Shown: one piece after another, positions 27,570 to 37,042 of the stretch
Numbering within the stretch: the stretch's first letter is position 1
Layout: every line of letters starts with the position of its first letter
Source: Bacteroidota bacterium
GTDB lineage: Bacteria > Bacteroidota > Bacteroidia > AKYH767-A > 2013-40CM-41-45
Direction of reading: 5' to 3'
NCBI GenBank assembly: GCA_004295015.1
Contig: SHNE01000048.1
Location: forward strand, 30,745 to 94,744
DNA: 64,000 bases
Notes under the pieces: generated by a model
What the model saw: the letters and a program-made list of their open reading frames with translations, nothing else
Told to the model about the DNA's origin: nothing
The model's database searches: none
Translations under genes and position numbers: made by a program

Positions 27570-29903
27570 ATGAATCCAAATTATCTTGATGAGTTAAACG
27601 AGCCCCAGAAAGCGGCTGTTCAAAATACGGAAGGACCGGTCATGATTATCGCCGGTGCCGGATCTGGTAAGACGCGTGTGCTTACATACAGAATTGCTCA
27701 TCTCCTTCGTTCAGGAGTGGATTCATTTCAAATATTGGCTCTGACTTTTACAAATAAGGCGTCCAAGGAAATGCGTAATCGCATTGAAAAGATCGCCGGA
27801 ATTGAGGCAAAAAATTTATGGATGGGCACATTCCATGCTGTCTTTGCCAAAATACTTCGTATTGAAGCTGAGAAGTTAGGCTACCCGTCAAATTTTACTA
27901 TTTACGATACAGATGATGCCAAAAGTCTGATGAAGGATTTGCTGAAAGAGCATAATCTTGATGATAAATTGTATAAACCTGAAACTGTCCTCAACAGAAT
28001 TTCTGCAGCAAAAAATAATTTATATTCCTGGTCTGAGTATCAAAACAATGCAACATTTGTATCTGACGATGCTGCTGCCGGCCGACCGAAAACCGGAATG
28101 CTCTATGAAGCTTATGTAAAACGATGCTTCAAAGCGAGTGGGATGGACTTCGATGATCTATTATATAACATGTACGTCCTACTGAATAAATTTCCGGAGG
28201 TGCTGTATAAATATCAACATAAGTTCAAGTACGTTCTTGTCGATGAGTTTCAAGATACGAACTATGTACAATACATGATTCTGAAAAGACTTTCGGCCGT
28301 CTATGAAAATATTTGTGTAGTAGGCGATGATGCCCAATCCATTTATGCCTTTCGTGGAGCTAATATTCAAAACATACTTTCCTTCGAAAAAGACTATCCG
28401 GATTTAAGGGTTTTTAAGCTTGAACAAAACTACCGTTCTTCAAATAATATTGTTCAGGCGGCAAATAGTTTGATTGAAAAAAATAAAAATCAACTGAAGA
28501 AAGAAGTCTGGACGGCCAATGATCTCGGTGAAAAAATTGCACTCATGCGGGCTTTCAGCGATAATGAAGAAGGAATGCTTGTTGCTAATTCAATATTCGA
28601 GACGAAGGTAAACAGGCAATGGAGAAATAAAGATTTTGCCATTTTATATCGTACCAATGCTCAGTCGAGGTCGATGGAGGAAGCATTACGAAGAATGAAT
28701 ATTCCATATCGGATCTATGGCGGATTATCGTTTTATAAGCGTAAGGAAATTAAAGATCTCTTGGCTTATTTCAGATTGGTAATTAATCATAATGATGAAG
28801 AGGCTTTAAAGCGGATAATTAATGTGCCTGCAAGAGGAGTCGGTAAAACGTCTATTGAAAAAATGATCGTTTGCGGATCTGCCGAGGATAAAAGTATCTG
28901 GCAAATCATCGAGAATCCATTGTATAATCCTTGCGGTTTTAATAATGGAATGCTTGGTCGTCTCGGTGATTTTTGCACGATGATAAAAAGTTTTTCTGTA
29001 CAGTTAAAAAGCCTGAATGCCTTTGACCTGGCCTCTTCCATTGCATCTTCTACAGGCTTGCTTCGTGAACTCTATGATGATAAAACACCTGAAGGATTAA
29101 GCCGCTATGAAAACGTTCAGGAATTATTGAATGGTATTCGGGAATTTGTCGATACAGGTCGCAGCATCACTCCTCAAGCGGATGAAGATGTGAATCAGGA
29201 TCCTGATGCACTGCGAACTCTGGACTTGTTTATGCAGGATATTGCATTGCTGACGGATGCTGACGATGATGACAAGGAGAATGATGATAAAGTATCCCTG
29301 ATGACATTGCATGCTGCAAAGGGCCTTGAATTTCCGGCAGTGTATGTAGTGGGATTGGAAGAAAACCTCTTCCCGTCACAGCGCTCTTTAGATTCCAGGG
29401 AAGATCTCGAAGAGGAACGCCGTTTGTTTTATGTGGGAATTACCCGGGCAGAGAAAAAGTTAAGCATATCTTATGCAACTTCCAGGTATAAATGGGGAAA
29501 TCTTACTACTTCTGAGCCAAGCCGCTTTATTGAAGAGATTGCACCTGAATTTATGGAAGAGTTAAGCCCGGCACCTAAAAGTAATCGTATGCCATTTGAT
29601 GAACCGGTGCTTGACAGATGGAGTAAGGGGCGAACAGCGACACAGAAAAAAGATGTCCCTTTGAAGAACCCGGTCGTCCCTTCTCATATGAAAAAAGTTT
29701 CTTCAGCTGCGGTGCAGAATTTTAGTGGCAATAACATCTCCGAAATCCAAACAGGTATGCAGGTGGAGCATGAAAAATTTGGTGTCGGAAAGGTCGTCCA
29801 ACTTGAAGGGAAGGCCGGTGATTTAAAGGCAACCGTTTTTTTTCAAGGTGTTGGAAACAAGCAACTTCTGCTTAAATACGCCAAACTGAAGATAATTGGC
29901 TAA
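27570..29903 (+). CDS. uvrD: UvrD/PcrA/Rep-type ATP-dependent DNA helicase
   Basis: This 777-residue superfamily 1A 3'-5' helicase acts in nucleotide-excision and mismatch repair and in removing proteins from DNA. The motifs in order are Q motif LNEPQKAAV, Walker A AGAGSGKTRVL (about 28-38), Ia LTFTNKASKEM, DEFQDTNYVQ (Walker B, motif II), DAQSIYAFRGA (III), NYRSS (IV), MTLHAAKGLEFPAVYVVG (V) and YVGITRAEKKL (VI). A C-terminal Tudor-like segment (GMQVEHEKFGVGKVVQLEGK) is typical of PcrA. The ATG at 27570 is preferred over the TTG at 27552 because the family begins just before the Q motif. A palindrome precedes it. Confidence 0.95.
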   Translation: MNPNYLDELNEPQKAAVQNTEGPVMIIAGAGSGKTRVLTYRIAHLLRSGVDSFQILALTFTNKASKEMRNRIEKIAGIEAKNLWMGTFHAVFAKILRIEAEKLGYPSNFTIYDTDDAKSLMKDLLKEHNLDDKLYKPETVLNRISAAKNNLYSWSEYQNNATFVSDDAAAGRPKTGMLYEAYVKRCFKASGMDFDDLLYNMYVLLNKFPEVLYKYQHKFKYVLVDEFQDTNYVQYMILKRLSAVYENICVVGDDAQSIYAFRGANIQNILSFEKDYPDLRVFKLEQNYRSSNNIVQAANSLIEKNKNQLKKEVWTANDLGEKIALMRAFSDNEEGMLVANSIFETKVNRQWRNKDFAILYRTNAQSRSMEEALRRMNIPYRIYGGLSFYKRKEIKDLLAYFRLVINHNDEEALKRIINVPARGVGKTSIEKMIVCGSAEDKSIWQIIENPLYNPCGFNNGMLGRLGDFCTMIKSFSVQLKSLNAFDLASSIASSTGLLRELYDDKTPEGLSRYENVQELLNGIREFVDTGRSITPQADEDVNQDPDALRTLDLFMQDIALLTDADDDDKENDDKVSLMTLHAAKGLEFPAVYVVGLEENLFPSQRSLDSREDLEEERRLFYVGITRAEKKLSISYATSRYKWGNLTTSEPSRFIEEIAPEFMEELSPAPKSNRMPFDEPVLDRWSKGRTATQKKDVPLKNPVVPSHMKKVSSAAVQNFSGNNISEIQTGMQVEHEKFGVGKVVQLEGKAGDLKATVFFQGVGNKQLLLKYAKLKIIG

Positions 29904-30176
29904 TCCGGTCTTTTTGGATATATTTGTGCTTTCCCTACACAATACAAAATCGATTTCTCATTGGCGAACATTATCTTGTTGGGATAAGTTAGCATTCCCG
30001 ACATTATCTCTGAGCATATATTTATCCGGAAAAATTATTTCCTCGTCCAACAGAATTTCAGGATTAAATAATGAAGGAGGATCGATCCTGCCTCCGGCAT
30101 TTACAAATGATAATACGGGTTAATCTCTTTATCACTAACAGCATCAATCAAAATATTTAAAACGCAAATTAACCGA

Positions 30177-30872
30177 ATGGCAAAAGAATCAAAAAGAAGA
30201 GCAGAGCCAAGCAATGAAAGACATTTTGTCTCTATTGACAATCTTGAATACAATACCCAACGGGATCACCTGTTGATATCCGAGTATGGACGAAATGTTC
30301 AGAAAATGATAAAGCATACAATTAATATCGAAGACAGGGAAGTAAGGAACAAAGCTGCTCAGACAATTGTCAATGTCATGGCATATCTGAATCCATCAGT
30401 ACGTGAGTTGGTCGATTACAAACACAAACTTTGGGATCACCTTTTTATATTATCTGATTTTAAATTGGATGTTGATTCGCCTTTCCCGATGCCGGAAAAA
30501 GAAAAAGTCAATGCAAAACCAAAACGGGTAGAATATCCCGCAAGTAAAATACGCTATAAGTATTACGGCAAAGTTATGGAGGATATGATCCGGAAGATTG
30601 CCGAAATGGAGGAAGGGCAGCGGAAGGAGCAGATCACGCAGAATCTTGCTAACTTTATGAAGATGTCTTACCTGACCTGGAATAAAGACACCGTTGATGA
30701 CTCAACAATAGTAGGCCATCTCGAAGAACTGTCGAAAGGCAGTTTAAAGTTGCATGAATCAGCAAGGTTAAATCATACAGCTGAAATCCTTGCTATGAAT
30801 AAAGAAAAAATGATGCGTGAAAATGCAGCTAAAAATAAATTGAAGAATAAGAGAAAAGTGCGCAAGAAATAA
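30177..30872 (+). CDS. DUF4290 family protein
   Basis: This 231-residue cytosolic protein of the Bacteroidota-specific DUF4290 family starts in the usual way: LEYNTQRDHLLISEYGRNVQKM, followed by INIEDREVRNKAAQ and MAYLNPSVRELVDYKHKLWDHLF. The C-terminal 25 residues are strongly basic (KLKNKRKVRKK), suggesting nucleic acid or ribosome contact. Function is unknown. In this phylum I recall it often sitting near murA, which here is two genes downstream. No promoter is apparent in the 273 bp upstream, which hold nothing else I can support. Confidence 0.85.
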   Translation: MAKESKRRAEPSNERHFVSIDNLEYNTQRDHLLISEYGRNVQKMIKHTINIEDREVRNKAAQTIVNVMAYLNPSVRELVDYKHKLWDHLFILSDFKLDVDSPFPMPEKEKVNAKPKRVEYPASKIRYKYYGKVMEDMIRKIAEMEEGQRKEQITQNLANFMKMSYLTWNKDTVDDSTIVGHLEELSKGSLKLHESARLNHTAEILAMNKEKMMRENAAKNKLKNKRKVRKK

Positions 30873-30920
30873 TCTTTTACTACTCAACAATCCGGAATTT
30901 TCTACAGCCTTCCATTTAAG

Positions 30921-31895
30921 ATGCAAGAACCAAAGTCATTTAAGTATTCTCCCGAGCCGGAGCCACATAAAAGCCGGACAAAAAAGATTTTAAAAAGTCA
31001 TCCGGAAGTTCGTAATCTTATAGGGAAAAATCCATTTACTATTTTTGCCATTTTATTCTGCGTTGGCTCAATGATAGGCATTGCCTACCTGGTTCATGAT
31101 GTTTCGTGGTGGATAGTTTGGCTTGTTGCATATTTTGTGGGTGCATTCTTTAATCATGCATTGTTTGTAATGATTCATGAATGTTCACATAACTTGTTGT
31201 ATAAAGGGAAGACAGGAAATTACCTTGCCTCGATTCTGGCTAATCTTCCTCATACCTTTCCCAGTGCGGTTTCCTTTACACGTTATCATTTGATGCATCA
31301 CTCCTGGCAGGGACATCATTTGCGTGATGCAGACTTACCGGATTATTGGGAGGCCAGGGTTTTTGGAAACAATTTCTTCAGTAAGGCATTGTGGTTATTT
31401 TTATTTCCATTCTTTCAGGTTGGACGAACTTTCCGGATGAAAGAAATCAAACCTTTGGATGCCTGGATTATTTTTAACTGGATCGTACAAATAGCATTCA
31501 ATGTGGCAATATGGATGCTGTGGGGACCTAAAGCATTTTTCTTTCTCATGATTAGCTTCTTTTTCTCTGTAGGTTTACACCCATTGGGTGCCCGATGGAT
31601 TCAGGAACATTTTCTCACACTCGATCCAGAACAGGAAACCTACAGTTATTACGGTCCATTGAATATTGTTGCCTTTAATGTCGGTTACCATAATGAGCAC
31701 CATGATTTCCCATCAGTGCCTTGGAACAAATTACCACAGTTAAAGAAGACGGCACCCGATTTCTATCAAAGCCTCAAATCGCACCCCTCCTGGACATTGC
31801 TTTTCTTCCGCTTTCTGTTTGACAATAAGATAACCTTGCATTCCAGGATGGTAAGGGATGAAAAAAGTTTGCAAAAGGATTCTGTCGAAAATTAA
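30921..31895 (+). CDS. Membrane fatty-acid/sphingolipid desaturase (Des1-like)
   Basis: This 324-residue integral-membrane di-iron desaturase has four hydrophobic segments and the three His boxes: HECSH (first), HLMHH (second) and HNEHHDFPSVPWNKLP (third). The third box, with 'HHDFPS.P...LP', is the form of the sphingolipid delta-4 desaturase group (ceramide desaturases), as distinct from the acyl-lipid type. Sphingolipid synthesis is known in Bacteroidota, so a sphinganine or ceramide substrate is plausible, but this window holds no serine palmitoyltransferase. It lies 48 bp after the DUF4290 gene. Function by homology only. Confidence 0.85.
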   Translation: MQEPKSFKYSPEPEPHKSRTKKILKSHPEVRNLIGKNPFTIFAILFCVGSMIGIAYLVHDVSWWIVWLVAYFVGAFFNHALFVMIHECSHNLLYKGKTGNYLASILANLPHTFPSAVSFTRYHLMHHSWQGHHLRDADLPDYWEARVFGNNFFSKALWLFLFPFFQVGRTFRMKEIKPLDAWIIFNWIVQIAFNVAIWMLWGPKAFFFLMISFFFSVGLHPLGARWIQEHFLTLDPEQETYSYYGPLNIVAFNVGYHNEHHDFPSVPWNKLPQLKKTAPDFYQSLKSHPSWTLLFFRFLFDNKITLHSRMVRDEKSLQKDSVEN

Positions 31896-32055
31896 GATGC
31901 TGCCTGTCTAAGGGTGAAATTGCTTTAATAATAATTTGTTAAAAACTATTCACTCTTTCGGAGATTCGTTTACTGGGAACTCTTTATTTCGTCACCTGAA
32001 AGATTGATATTAATTATAGAAAATTCAGAGAATAAAGCTGAAAAATACATAGACT

Positions 32056-33369
32056 ATGGCTGGAAGTTTCGAAGTTACCGGAGGCATTGAATTGCAGGGC
32101 GAATTGGTTCCGCAAGGAGCAAAGAATGAAGCCTTGCAAATTATATGTGCCACTTTGCTTACACCTGAAAAAGTTCAGATCAGAAATATTCCTGATATCC
32201 GCGATGTAAACAAGCTCATCGAGCTACTTCAACTCATGGGAGTAGAGGTGGAACAGACGGGAGTGTTGAAAGGCGAATTTACTTTTCAGGCTAAAAACAT
32301 TAAACTCGATTTTTTAGAGACAAAGGAATTTAAAAATCAGGCTGCCGCTCTCCGGGGTTCGATTATGATCGTTGGCCCTTTGCTTGCACGCTTTGGAAGA
32401 GCAAGTATTCCTAAGCCCGGCGGCGATAAAATTGGGCGAAGACGACTTGATACACATTTCATCGGCTTCCAAAATCTTGGAGCCAAATTTATTTTTAACG
32501 AAGCGGATAGTTTTTATACCGTTGAAGCAAAGAAATTAAAGGGTAGCTACATGTTGTTGGATGAAGCCTCTGTAACAGGTACTGCCAACCTCGTGATGGC
32601 CGCATCCTTAGCAGAAGGTACAACAACTATTTATAATGCTGCTTGTGAACCATATCTTCAGCAGTTATGTAAAATGCTAAACCGCATGGGGGCGAAAATA
32701 TCCGGCATCGGATCTAATCTCCTTAGCATTGAAGGTGTATCAGGTTTAAAAGGAACAGAACATAAGCTGTTACCTGACATGATTGAAATCGGTTCTTTTA
32801 TTGGACTGGCAGCAATGACAAAATCTGAAATCACTATCAAGGAAGTTGGGTATGAACACCTCGGTGTTATACCTGATGTATTCAAGAGGATGGGAATTCA
32901 AATGGAACTCCGGGGTGATGATTTGTATATACCCCGACAGGAAAAGTATGAAATTGATACATTCATCGATGGTTCGATTCTCACTGTTGCTGATGCCATT
33001 TGGCCCGGATTTACTCCTGATTTATTGAGTGTCGTACTCGTAACTGCCACTCAGGCGGCAGGCACAGTTCTCATTCATCAAAAGATGTTTGAGAGCCGCT
33101 TGTTCTTTGTGGACAAACTCATCGACATGGGAGCTCAAATCATTTTATGTGATCCTCATCGCGCCACAGTTATAGGTTTGAATCGAAAGGTTCCTCTTAA
33201 AGCTATCCAGATGACTTCTCCTGACATCAGGGCAGGGGTCGCTTTGTTAATCGCTGCTCTTTCTGCCAAAGGGAAAAGTGTTATTCATAATATCGAACAA
33301 ATAGATAGAGGCTACCAACGCATAGATGATCGATTTAATGCAATCGGGGCAAATATCAAGAGGGTTTGA
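32056..33369 (+). CDS. murA: UDP-N-acetylglucosamine 1-carboxyvinyltransferase (MurA) with Asp at the catalytic-Cys position
   Basis: This 437-residue enzyme transfers enolpyruvate from PEP to UDP-GlcNAc, the first committed step of peptidoglycan synthesis. Family blocks are GAKNEALQIICATLL at the start, LPDMIEIGSFI in the middle, and DIRAGVALLIAAL and IDRGYQRIDDRF at the C-terminal domain. In the flexible loop KPGGDKIGRRRLDTH the usual catalytic cysteine (Cys115 in E. coli) is replaced by Asp124. Asp-type MurA is active but not alkylated by fosfomycin, so natural fosfomycin insensitivity of this target is expected. The length is full. It is probably expressed with upstream genes or alone, and no promoter box was seen. 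Confidence 0.95.
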   Translation: MAGSFEVTGGIELQGELVPQGAKNEALQIICATLLTPEKVQIRNIPDIRDVNKLIELLQLMGVEVEQTGVLKGEFTFQAKNIKLDFLETKEFKNQAAALRGSIMIVGPLLARFGRASIPKPGGDKIGRRRLDTHFIGFQNLGAKFIFNEADSFYTVEAKKLKGSYMLLDEASVTGTANLVMAASLAEGTTTIYNAACEPYLQQLCKMLNRMGAKISGIGSNLLSIEGVSGLKGTEHKLLPDMIEIGSFIGLAAMTKSEITIKEVGYEHLGVIPDVFKRMGIQMELRGDDLYIPRQEKYEIDTFIDGSILTVADAIWPGFTPDLLSVVLVTATQAAGTVLIHQKMFESRLFFVDKLIDMGAQIILCDPHRATVIGLNRKVPLKAIQMTSPDIRAGVALLIAALSAKGKSVIHNIEQIDRGYQRIDDRFNAIGANIKRV

Positions 33370-33447
33370 CCGTTTTCCACTCAGCTTGCGTCAGAAAACT
33401 ATGCTTTCTGGCCCAAAAGCAGGAATTTAACTTTTAGTGCGAATGTG

Positions 33448-33475
33448 TTGATTTTCTATGAAATAGGTATATTTG
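33448..33475 (+). promoter_or_regulatory. Promoter of the TlpA-like gene
   Basis: TTG (33448-33450) and TATATTTG (33468-33475) are 17 bp apart, followed by C. The -7 box is a strong match and the -33 box a shorter one. The ATG at 33524 lies 48 bp downstream. Confidence 0.55.
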
Positions 33476-33523
33476 CAGGAATTCTGGCAGTATTATTGGT
33501 GTTCCTTAAATAAATCAAGAAAA

Positions 33524-34051
33524 ATGATGAAAAAAACAGTAATTCTCTTTACAGCAATTATTTTTTCTAGCCTTTTAGGCAATGCACAATTGGCAACTCA
33601 GGGAACCGAAATCGGAATGATAGCTCCTGAGTTAAAAATGCAAAACCCGGAAGGCAAGATGATGGCATTATCTTCCTTACGCGGTAAAATTGTATTAATT
33701 GACTTTTGGGCATCCTGGTGTGGACCTTGCAGAGTGGAAAATCCGCATGTCGTGAGCGCATATCACAAGTATAAAAATGCGAAGTACAAAAATGCAAAGG
33801 AGTTCACGATTTACAGCGTTTCGTTGGATAAGGCTAAAGATCCATGGGTAGCAGCAATTGCAAAAGATAAATTAGAATGGCCCTATCATGTAAGTGATTT
33901 GAAATGGTGGTATTCTGATGCAGCTAAACTGTATGGTGTTCAAGGAATTCCATTCAACTGGCTAATTGATGAAAAAGGCGTAATTATAGCCAAAAACCTT
34001 AGAGGAGCGACCCTGGAACAAGCCCTTGAAAAGTTGGTCGTTGCCAAATAA
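33524..34051 (+). CDS. TlpA-family periplasmic thioredoxin-like protein
   Basis: This 175-residue exported redox protein has a signal peptide (KTVILFTAIIFSSLLGNA-Q) and a thioredoxin fold with the active site WASWCGPCR and the cis-Pro loop QGIPFNWLI. The family keeps periplasmic thiols reduced, for example during cytochrome c maturation. The start at 33524 (or 33527) follows from the signal peptide; the frame is open back to a TTG at 33473. A 15-bp tandem repeat (33767-33796) encodes KYKNA twice in the alpha-helix after the active site. The gene ends at a very strong terminator. Confidence 0.88.
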   Translation: MMKKTVILFTAIIFSSLLGNAQLATQGTEIGMIAPELKMQNPEGKMMALSSLRGKIVLIDFWASWCGPCRVENPHVVSAYHKYKNAKYKNAKEFTIYSVSLDKAKDPWVAAIAKDKLEWPYHVSDLKWWYSDAAKLYGVQGIPFNWLIDEKGVIIAKNLRGATLEQALEKLVVAK

Positions 34052-34074
34052 TTCAAAGAAATTATAGAATTTTC

Positions 34075-34108
34075 AAAAAACAGAAGAACTCAATTCTTCT
34101 GTTTTTTT
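34075..34108 (+). terminator. Strong intrinsic terminator after the TlpA-like gene
   Basis: A 14-bp perfect stem, AAAAAACAGAAGAA with its complement at 34094-34107, surrounds a CTCAA loop and runs into T residues. It can also act on the other strand. Confidence 0.9.
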
Positions 34109-34205
34109 ATTTAATTTCTGACAAATTGACTTTTTACACTGTGCTGGCAAAGTCATTGACATCGCCTCACAAGGATATTTAAAACATAAACGAAATCTGA
34201 AGGAT

Positions 34206-34793
34206 ATGAAACATAAAGAAGATGCAAAGGCCTGGACTGAAAACGATCAGAACACAGAGGGGAACGAAAGAAATGATGACACACAAGCGGAATTTGTAAA
34301 TGACCGGGAGCATTCCCTTCCTGATGCCGATACAGAGGAAGCTGATCCCCTGATTAAAATGGAGGTCGAACTGTCGGAGCAAAAGGATAAGCTACTGCGT
34401 TTATATTCTGAATTCGAGAACTATAAAAAACGTGTGAGCAGAGAGAAAACAGAACAGTTGAAGTATGCTGCTATTGATACCTACCTTACTTTCCTCCCTG
34501 TTATCGACGATTTTGAACGCGCACAAAAGTCTATGGAAGAGGCTACTGATGTGGAGTCAGTTCGCGAAGGGGTGAAATTGATTTACCAAAAATTTAAATC
34601 GCTTCTGGAGTCTAAAGGAGTGAAAGCCATGAATGCGGTCGGTACTGCTTTCGATCCAGAATTGCATGATGCTATTTCGAATATGCCTGCGCCCTCAAAT
34701 GATCAGAAAGGAATGATCCTGGATGAAATTGAAAGAGGATATTTGCTGAACGATAAAGTAATTCGTCACGCTAAAGTTATCGTTGCAAACTAA
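34206..34793 (+). CDS. grpE: Nucleotide exchange factor GrpE
   Basis: This 195-residue cochaperone of DnaK stimulates ADP release. It has an acidic, disordered N-terminus (about 1-55), a long dimerising coiled coil (SEQKDKLLRLYSEFENYKKR), then a beta-wing with the family core VYQKF-like LIYQKFKSLLESKGVKAMN and GTAFDPELHDAISNMP, and RGYLLNDKVIRHAKVIV at the end. dnaJ starts 47 bp later on the same strand, so the two form a heat-shock pair. dnaK is not in this window. I see no CIRCE-type repeat. Confidence 0.95.
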   Translation: MKHKEDAKAWTENDQNTEGNERNDDTQAEFVNDREHSLPDADTEEADPLIKMEVELSEQKDKLLRLYSEFENYKKRVSREKTEQLKYAAIDTYLTFLPVIDDFERAQKSMEEATDVESVREGVKLIYQKFKSLLESKGVKAMNAVGTAFDPELHDAISNMPAPSNDQKGMILDEIERGYLLNDKVIRHAKVIVAN

Positions 34794-34840
34794 TATTGAA
34801 AATGTACAGGTTTTTTCCTGTTGATTGAATTTTAAAAATC

Positions 34841-35992
34841 ATGTCGAAGAAAGATTATTACGAAGTATTAGGGGTAAGGAAAGATGCTGATGCAGGCGAA
34901 ATAAAAAAGGCCTATCGCCAGATGGCATTGAAATATCATCCCGATAAAAATCCGGGTGATCATACAGCCGAAGAGAATTTTAAAGAAGCAGCTGAAGCTT
35001 ATGAAGTGTTGAGTAATCCCGAAAAGCGTCAGCGATACAATCAGTTTGGCCATAAGGGAATGGGAAATAATGGTGGCTTCAGTGGCGGTGGAATGAACAT
35101 GGAGGATATTTTCTCCCATTTTGGTGATGTATTTGGAGAAGGTAGTCCGTTTGAAAGTTTCTTTGGAGGTAGCGGCGGTCGTGGTGGCCGACGTGTTAAC
35201 AGGGGAACCAATTTACGCGTTAAGGTTAAGTTGACTCTCGAAGAAATCGGAAATGGAGTAGAGAAAAAACTAAAAGTAAATAAACACATAGGATGTAAGT
35301 CTTGTAAAGGTAGTGGAGCACAGGATGGAGCATCTTTCCACCGTTGTTCTTCCTGCGCCGGTACTGGACAGGTCCACAGGGTAACAAATACGTTCATCGG
35401 ACAAATGCGTACTTCTGCAACTTGTCCGACATGCCATGGTGAAGGTCAGATTATAGAGAGTAAGTGTAAAGTATGCCATGGTTCGGGTGTGGAGCGTAGT
35501 GAAGAGGTGATTTCGATAAATATTCCGGCAGGAGTTGGTGAAGGCATGCAGTTAACCGTGAGCGGAAAAGGAAATGCAGCCGAAAGAGGCGGTGTACCCG
35601 GAGACTTATTCGTAGTGATTGAAGAAGAGAAACATGCGCACCTGCAACGAGACGGAAATCAGTTGTTATATGATCTCTACCTGAATTTTGCTGATGCAGC
35701 TCTTGGAACAACAGTTGAAATTCCGACTTTGGGTGGGAAAGCAAAGGTTAAGATTGATGCAGGTACTCAGGCAGGGAAAGTGTTGCGCTTAAAAGGAAAA
35801 GGCTTGCCTTCAGTACAAGGATATGGACGGGGTGATTTGCTGGTGAATATCAATGTATGGACTCCACAGAGTTTATCATCGGAAGAGAAAAAAATTATGG
35901 AAAAGCTGAAAGCTGCTCAGAACTTTCAGCCTAATCCCGGAAAAGGGGATAAAAGTTTCTATGATAAGATGAAGGAGTTTTTTCATAGCTGA
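34841..35992 (+). CDS. dnaJ: Chaperone protein DnaJ
   Basis: This 383-residue Hsp40 type I has a J-domain with the HPD triad ([10 protein letters not shown], about residues 31-40). A Gly/Phe-rich linker follows ([21 protein letters not shown]). The four zinc-binding CxxCxGxG repeats are [24 protein letters not shown] and [10 protein letters not shown]-terminal substrate-binding domain contains LRLKGKGLP. Length and layout are normal. It delivers clients to DnaK. It follows grpE and ends just before a hairpin terminator. Confidence 0.97.
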   Translation: MSKKDYYEVLGVRKDADAGEIKKAYRQMALKYHPDKNPGDHTAEENFKEAAEAYEVLSNPEKRQRYNQFGHKGMGNNGGFSGGGMNMEDIFSHFGDVFGEGSPFESFFGGSGGRGGRRVNRGTNLRVKVKLTLEEIGNGVEKKLKVNKHIGCKSCKGSGAQDGASFHRCSSCAGTGQVHRVTNTFIGQMRTSATCPTCHGEGQIIESKCKVCHGSGVERSEEVISINIPAGVGEGMQLTVSGKGNAAERGGVPGDLFVVIEEEKHAHLQRDGNQLLYDLYLNFADAALGTTVEIPTLGGKAKVKIDAGTQAGKVLRLKGKGLPSVQGYGRGDLLVNINVWTPQSLSSEEKKIMEKLKAAQNFQPNPGKGDKSFYDKMKEFFHS

Positions 35993-36013
35993 TTCCTGAA
36001 AATAAATTAACTT

Positions 36014-36038
36014 GCCCCGTCTCACAGCGGGGCTTTTT
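36014..36038 (+). terminator. Terminator after dnaJ
   Basis: GCCCCG (36014-36019) pairs with CGGGGC (36028-36033), an 8-nt loop lies between them, and TTTTT follows. Confidence 0.85.
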
Positions 36039-36050
36039 ATTTTAAATATT

Positions 36051-36986
36051 ATGAATATTCTGGAAATAAAAGGGGTTTCAAAATCCTATGCTTCTCATCT
36101 TGCACTGGACAAAGTCTCATTGACCGTTCCTGCACAAAGCGTTTATGGTTTGCTTGGTCCAAATGGAGCGGGTAAAACTTCCCTGATTCGTATTATCACA
36201 CAAATTACTGCACCTGATGAAGGTGAGATTCTGTTTGCCGGAAAGGCACTCAAGGCAGAGCATATTAATCGTATGGGATATCTGCCGGAAGAAAGAGGCT
36301 TGTATAAGAAGATGGAAGTAGGAGAGCAAGCCTTGTATCTCGCAAGGCTTAAAGGGCTCAGCAAAGCTGACGCTATGAAAAGACTGAAATACTGGTTTGA
36401 AAAATTTGAAATTCAGTCTTGGTGGAAAAAGAAAGTCGAAGAGCTTTCCAAAGGAATGGCTCAAAAGGTTCAGTTTGTCACTACTGTTTTACACGAGCCT
36501 GAATTTTTAATATTGGACGAGCCATTCACCGGATTTGATCCTATAAATGCTGAGCTCATTAAGAATGAACTTCTCGAGTTGAGAAGTAAGGGAACCACTA
36601 TTGTTTTGTCAACTCACAGAATGGAAAGTGTTGAAGAACTATGCAGTCATATCGCATTGATTAATCAATCAAAAGTGATCCTTGAAGGCTCGGTCAGAGA
36701 TATTCGAAAACAGAATAAAAGCAATACCTACGAAATCCAGTATTCAGGAAATCGAATTGCATTCACCCATGCTTTATGGACCGGCTTTGAGCTGCTTGAT
36801 TTGAAAGAAGATTCAGATCACAATCTCGCTCATGTAAAGATTCTTGGGTCGCATTCACCAAACGATTTACTTTCTGTTTTAATTCCTCAGGTCCAGGTAT
36901 TGGGATTTCGAGAACTTATTCCAAGCATGGGCGATGTCTTCATTCAAAAAGTTAATGAAGCAAGTTCAGAGCCTGTTTCTGTTTAA
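36051..36986 (+). CDS. ABC transporter ATP-binding subunit (NatA-like)
   Basis: This 311-residue ATPase subunit of an ABC-2 type exporter has Walker A GPNGAGKTSL (about residues 37-46), a Q-loop near YLPEERGLYKKM, a signature motif in the variant form LSKGMAQKV (LSGGQ in most), Walker B FLILDEPFTGFDP and an H-loop STHRM. The start at 36051 is chosen because the frame runs back through the preceding terminator to a TTG. The permease follows after 56 bp, giving a two-gene exporter of the NatAB kind; the substrate is unknown. Confidence 0.9.
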   Translation: MNILEIKGVSKSYASHLALDKVSLTVPAQSVYGLLGPNGAGKTSLIRIITQITAPDEGEILFAGKALKAEHINRMGYLPEERGLYKKMEVGEQALYLARLKGLSKADAMKRLKYWFEKFEIQSWWKKKVEELSKGMAQKVQFVTTVLHEPEFLILDEPFTGFDPINAELIKNELLELRSKGTTIVLSTHRMESVEELCSHIALINQSKVILEGSVRDIRKQNKSNTYEIQYSGNRIAFTHALWTGFELLDLKEDSDHNLAHVKILGSHSPNDLLSVLIPQVQVLGFRELIPSMGDVFIQKVNEASSEPVSV

Positions 36987-37042
36987 CACGCTTCACCTAT
37001 TTTATAGTGCTCTTCAATCCAATGAACTCAAAGCTGAATTAA

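Noticed and set aside
29896..30123. 75-codon frame after uvrD
   Set aside because: It starts inside the end of uvrD with a non-ATG codon and shows no domain; treated as chance.
34109..34205. CIRCE-type heat-shock operator before grpE
   Set aside because: No TTAGCACTC or GAGTGCTAA dyad was found.
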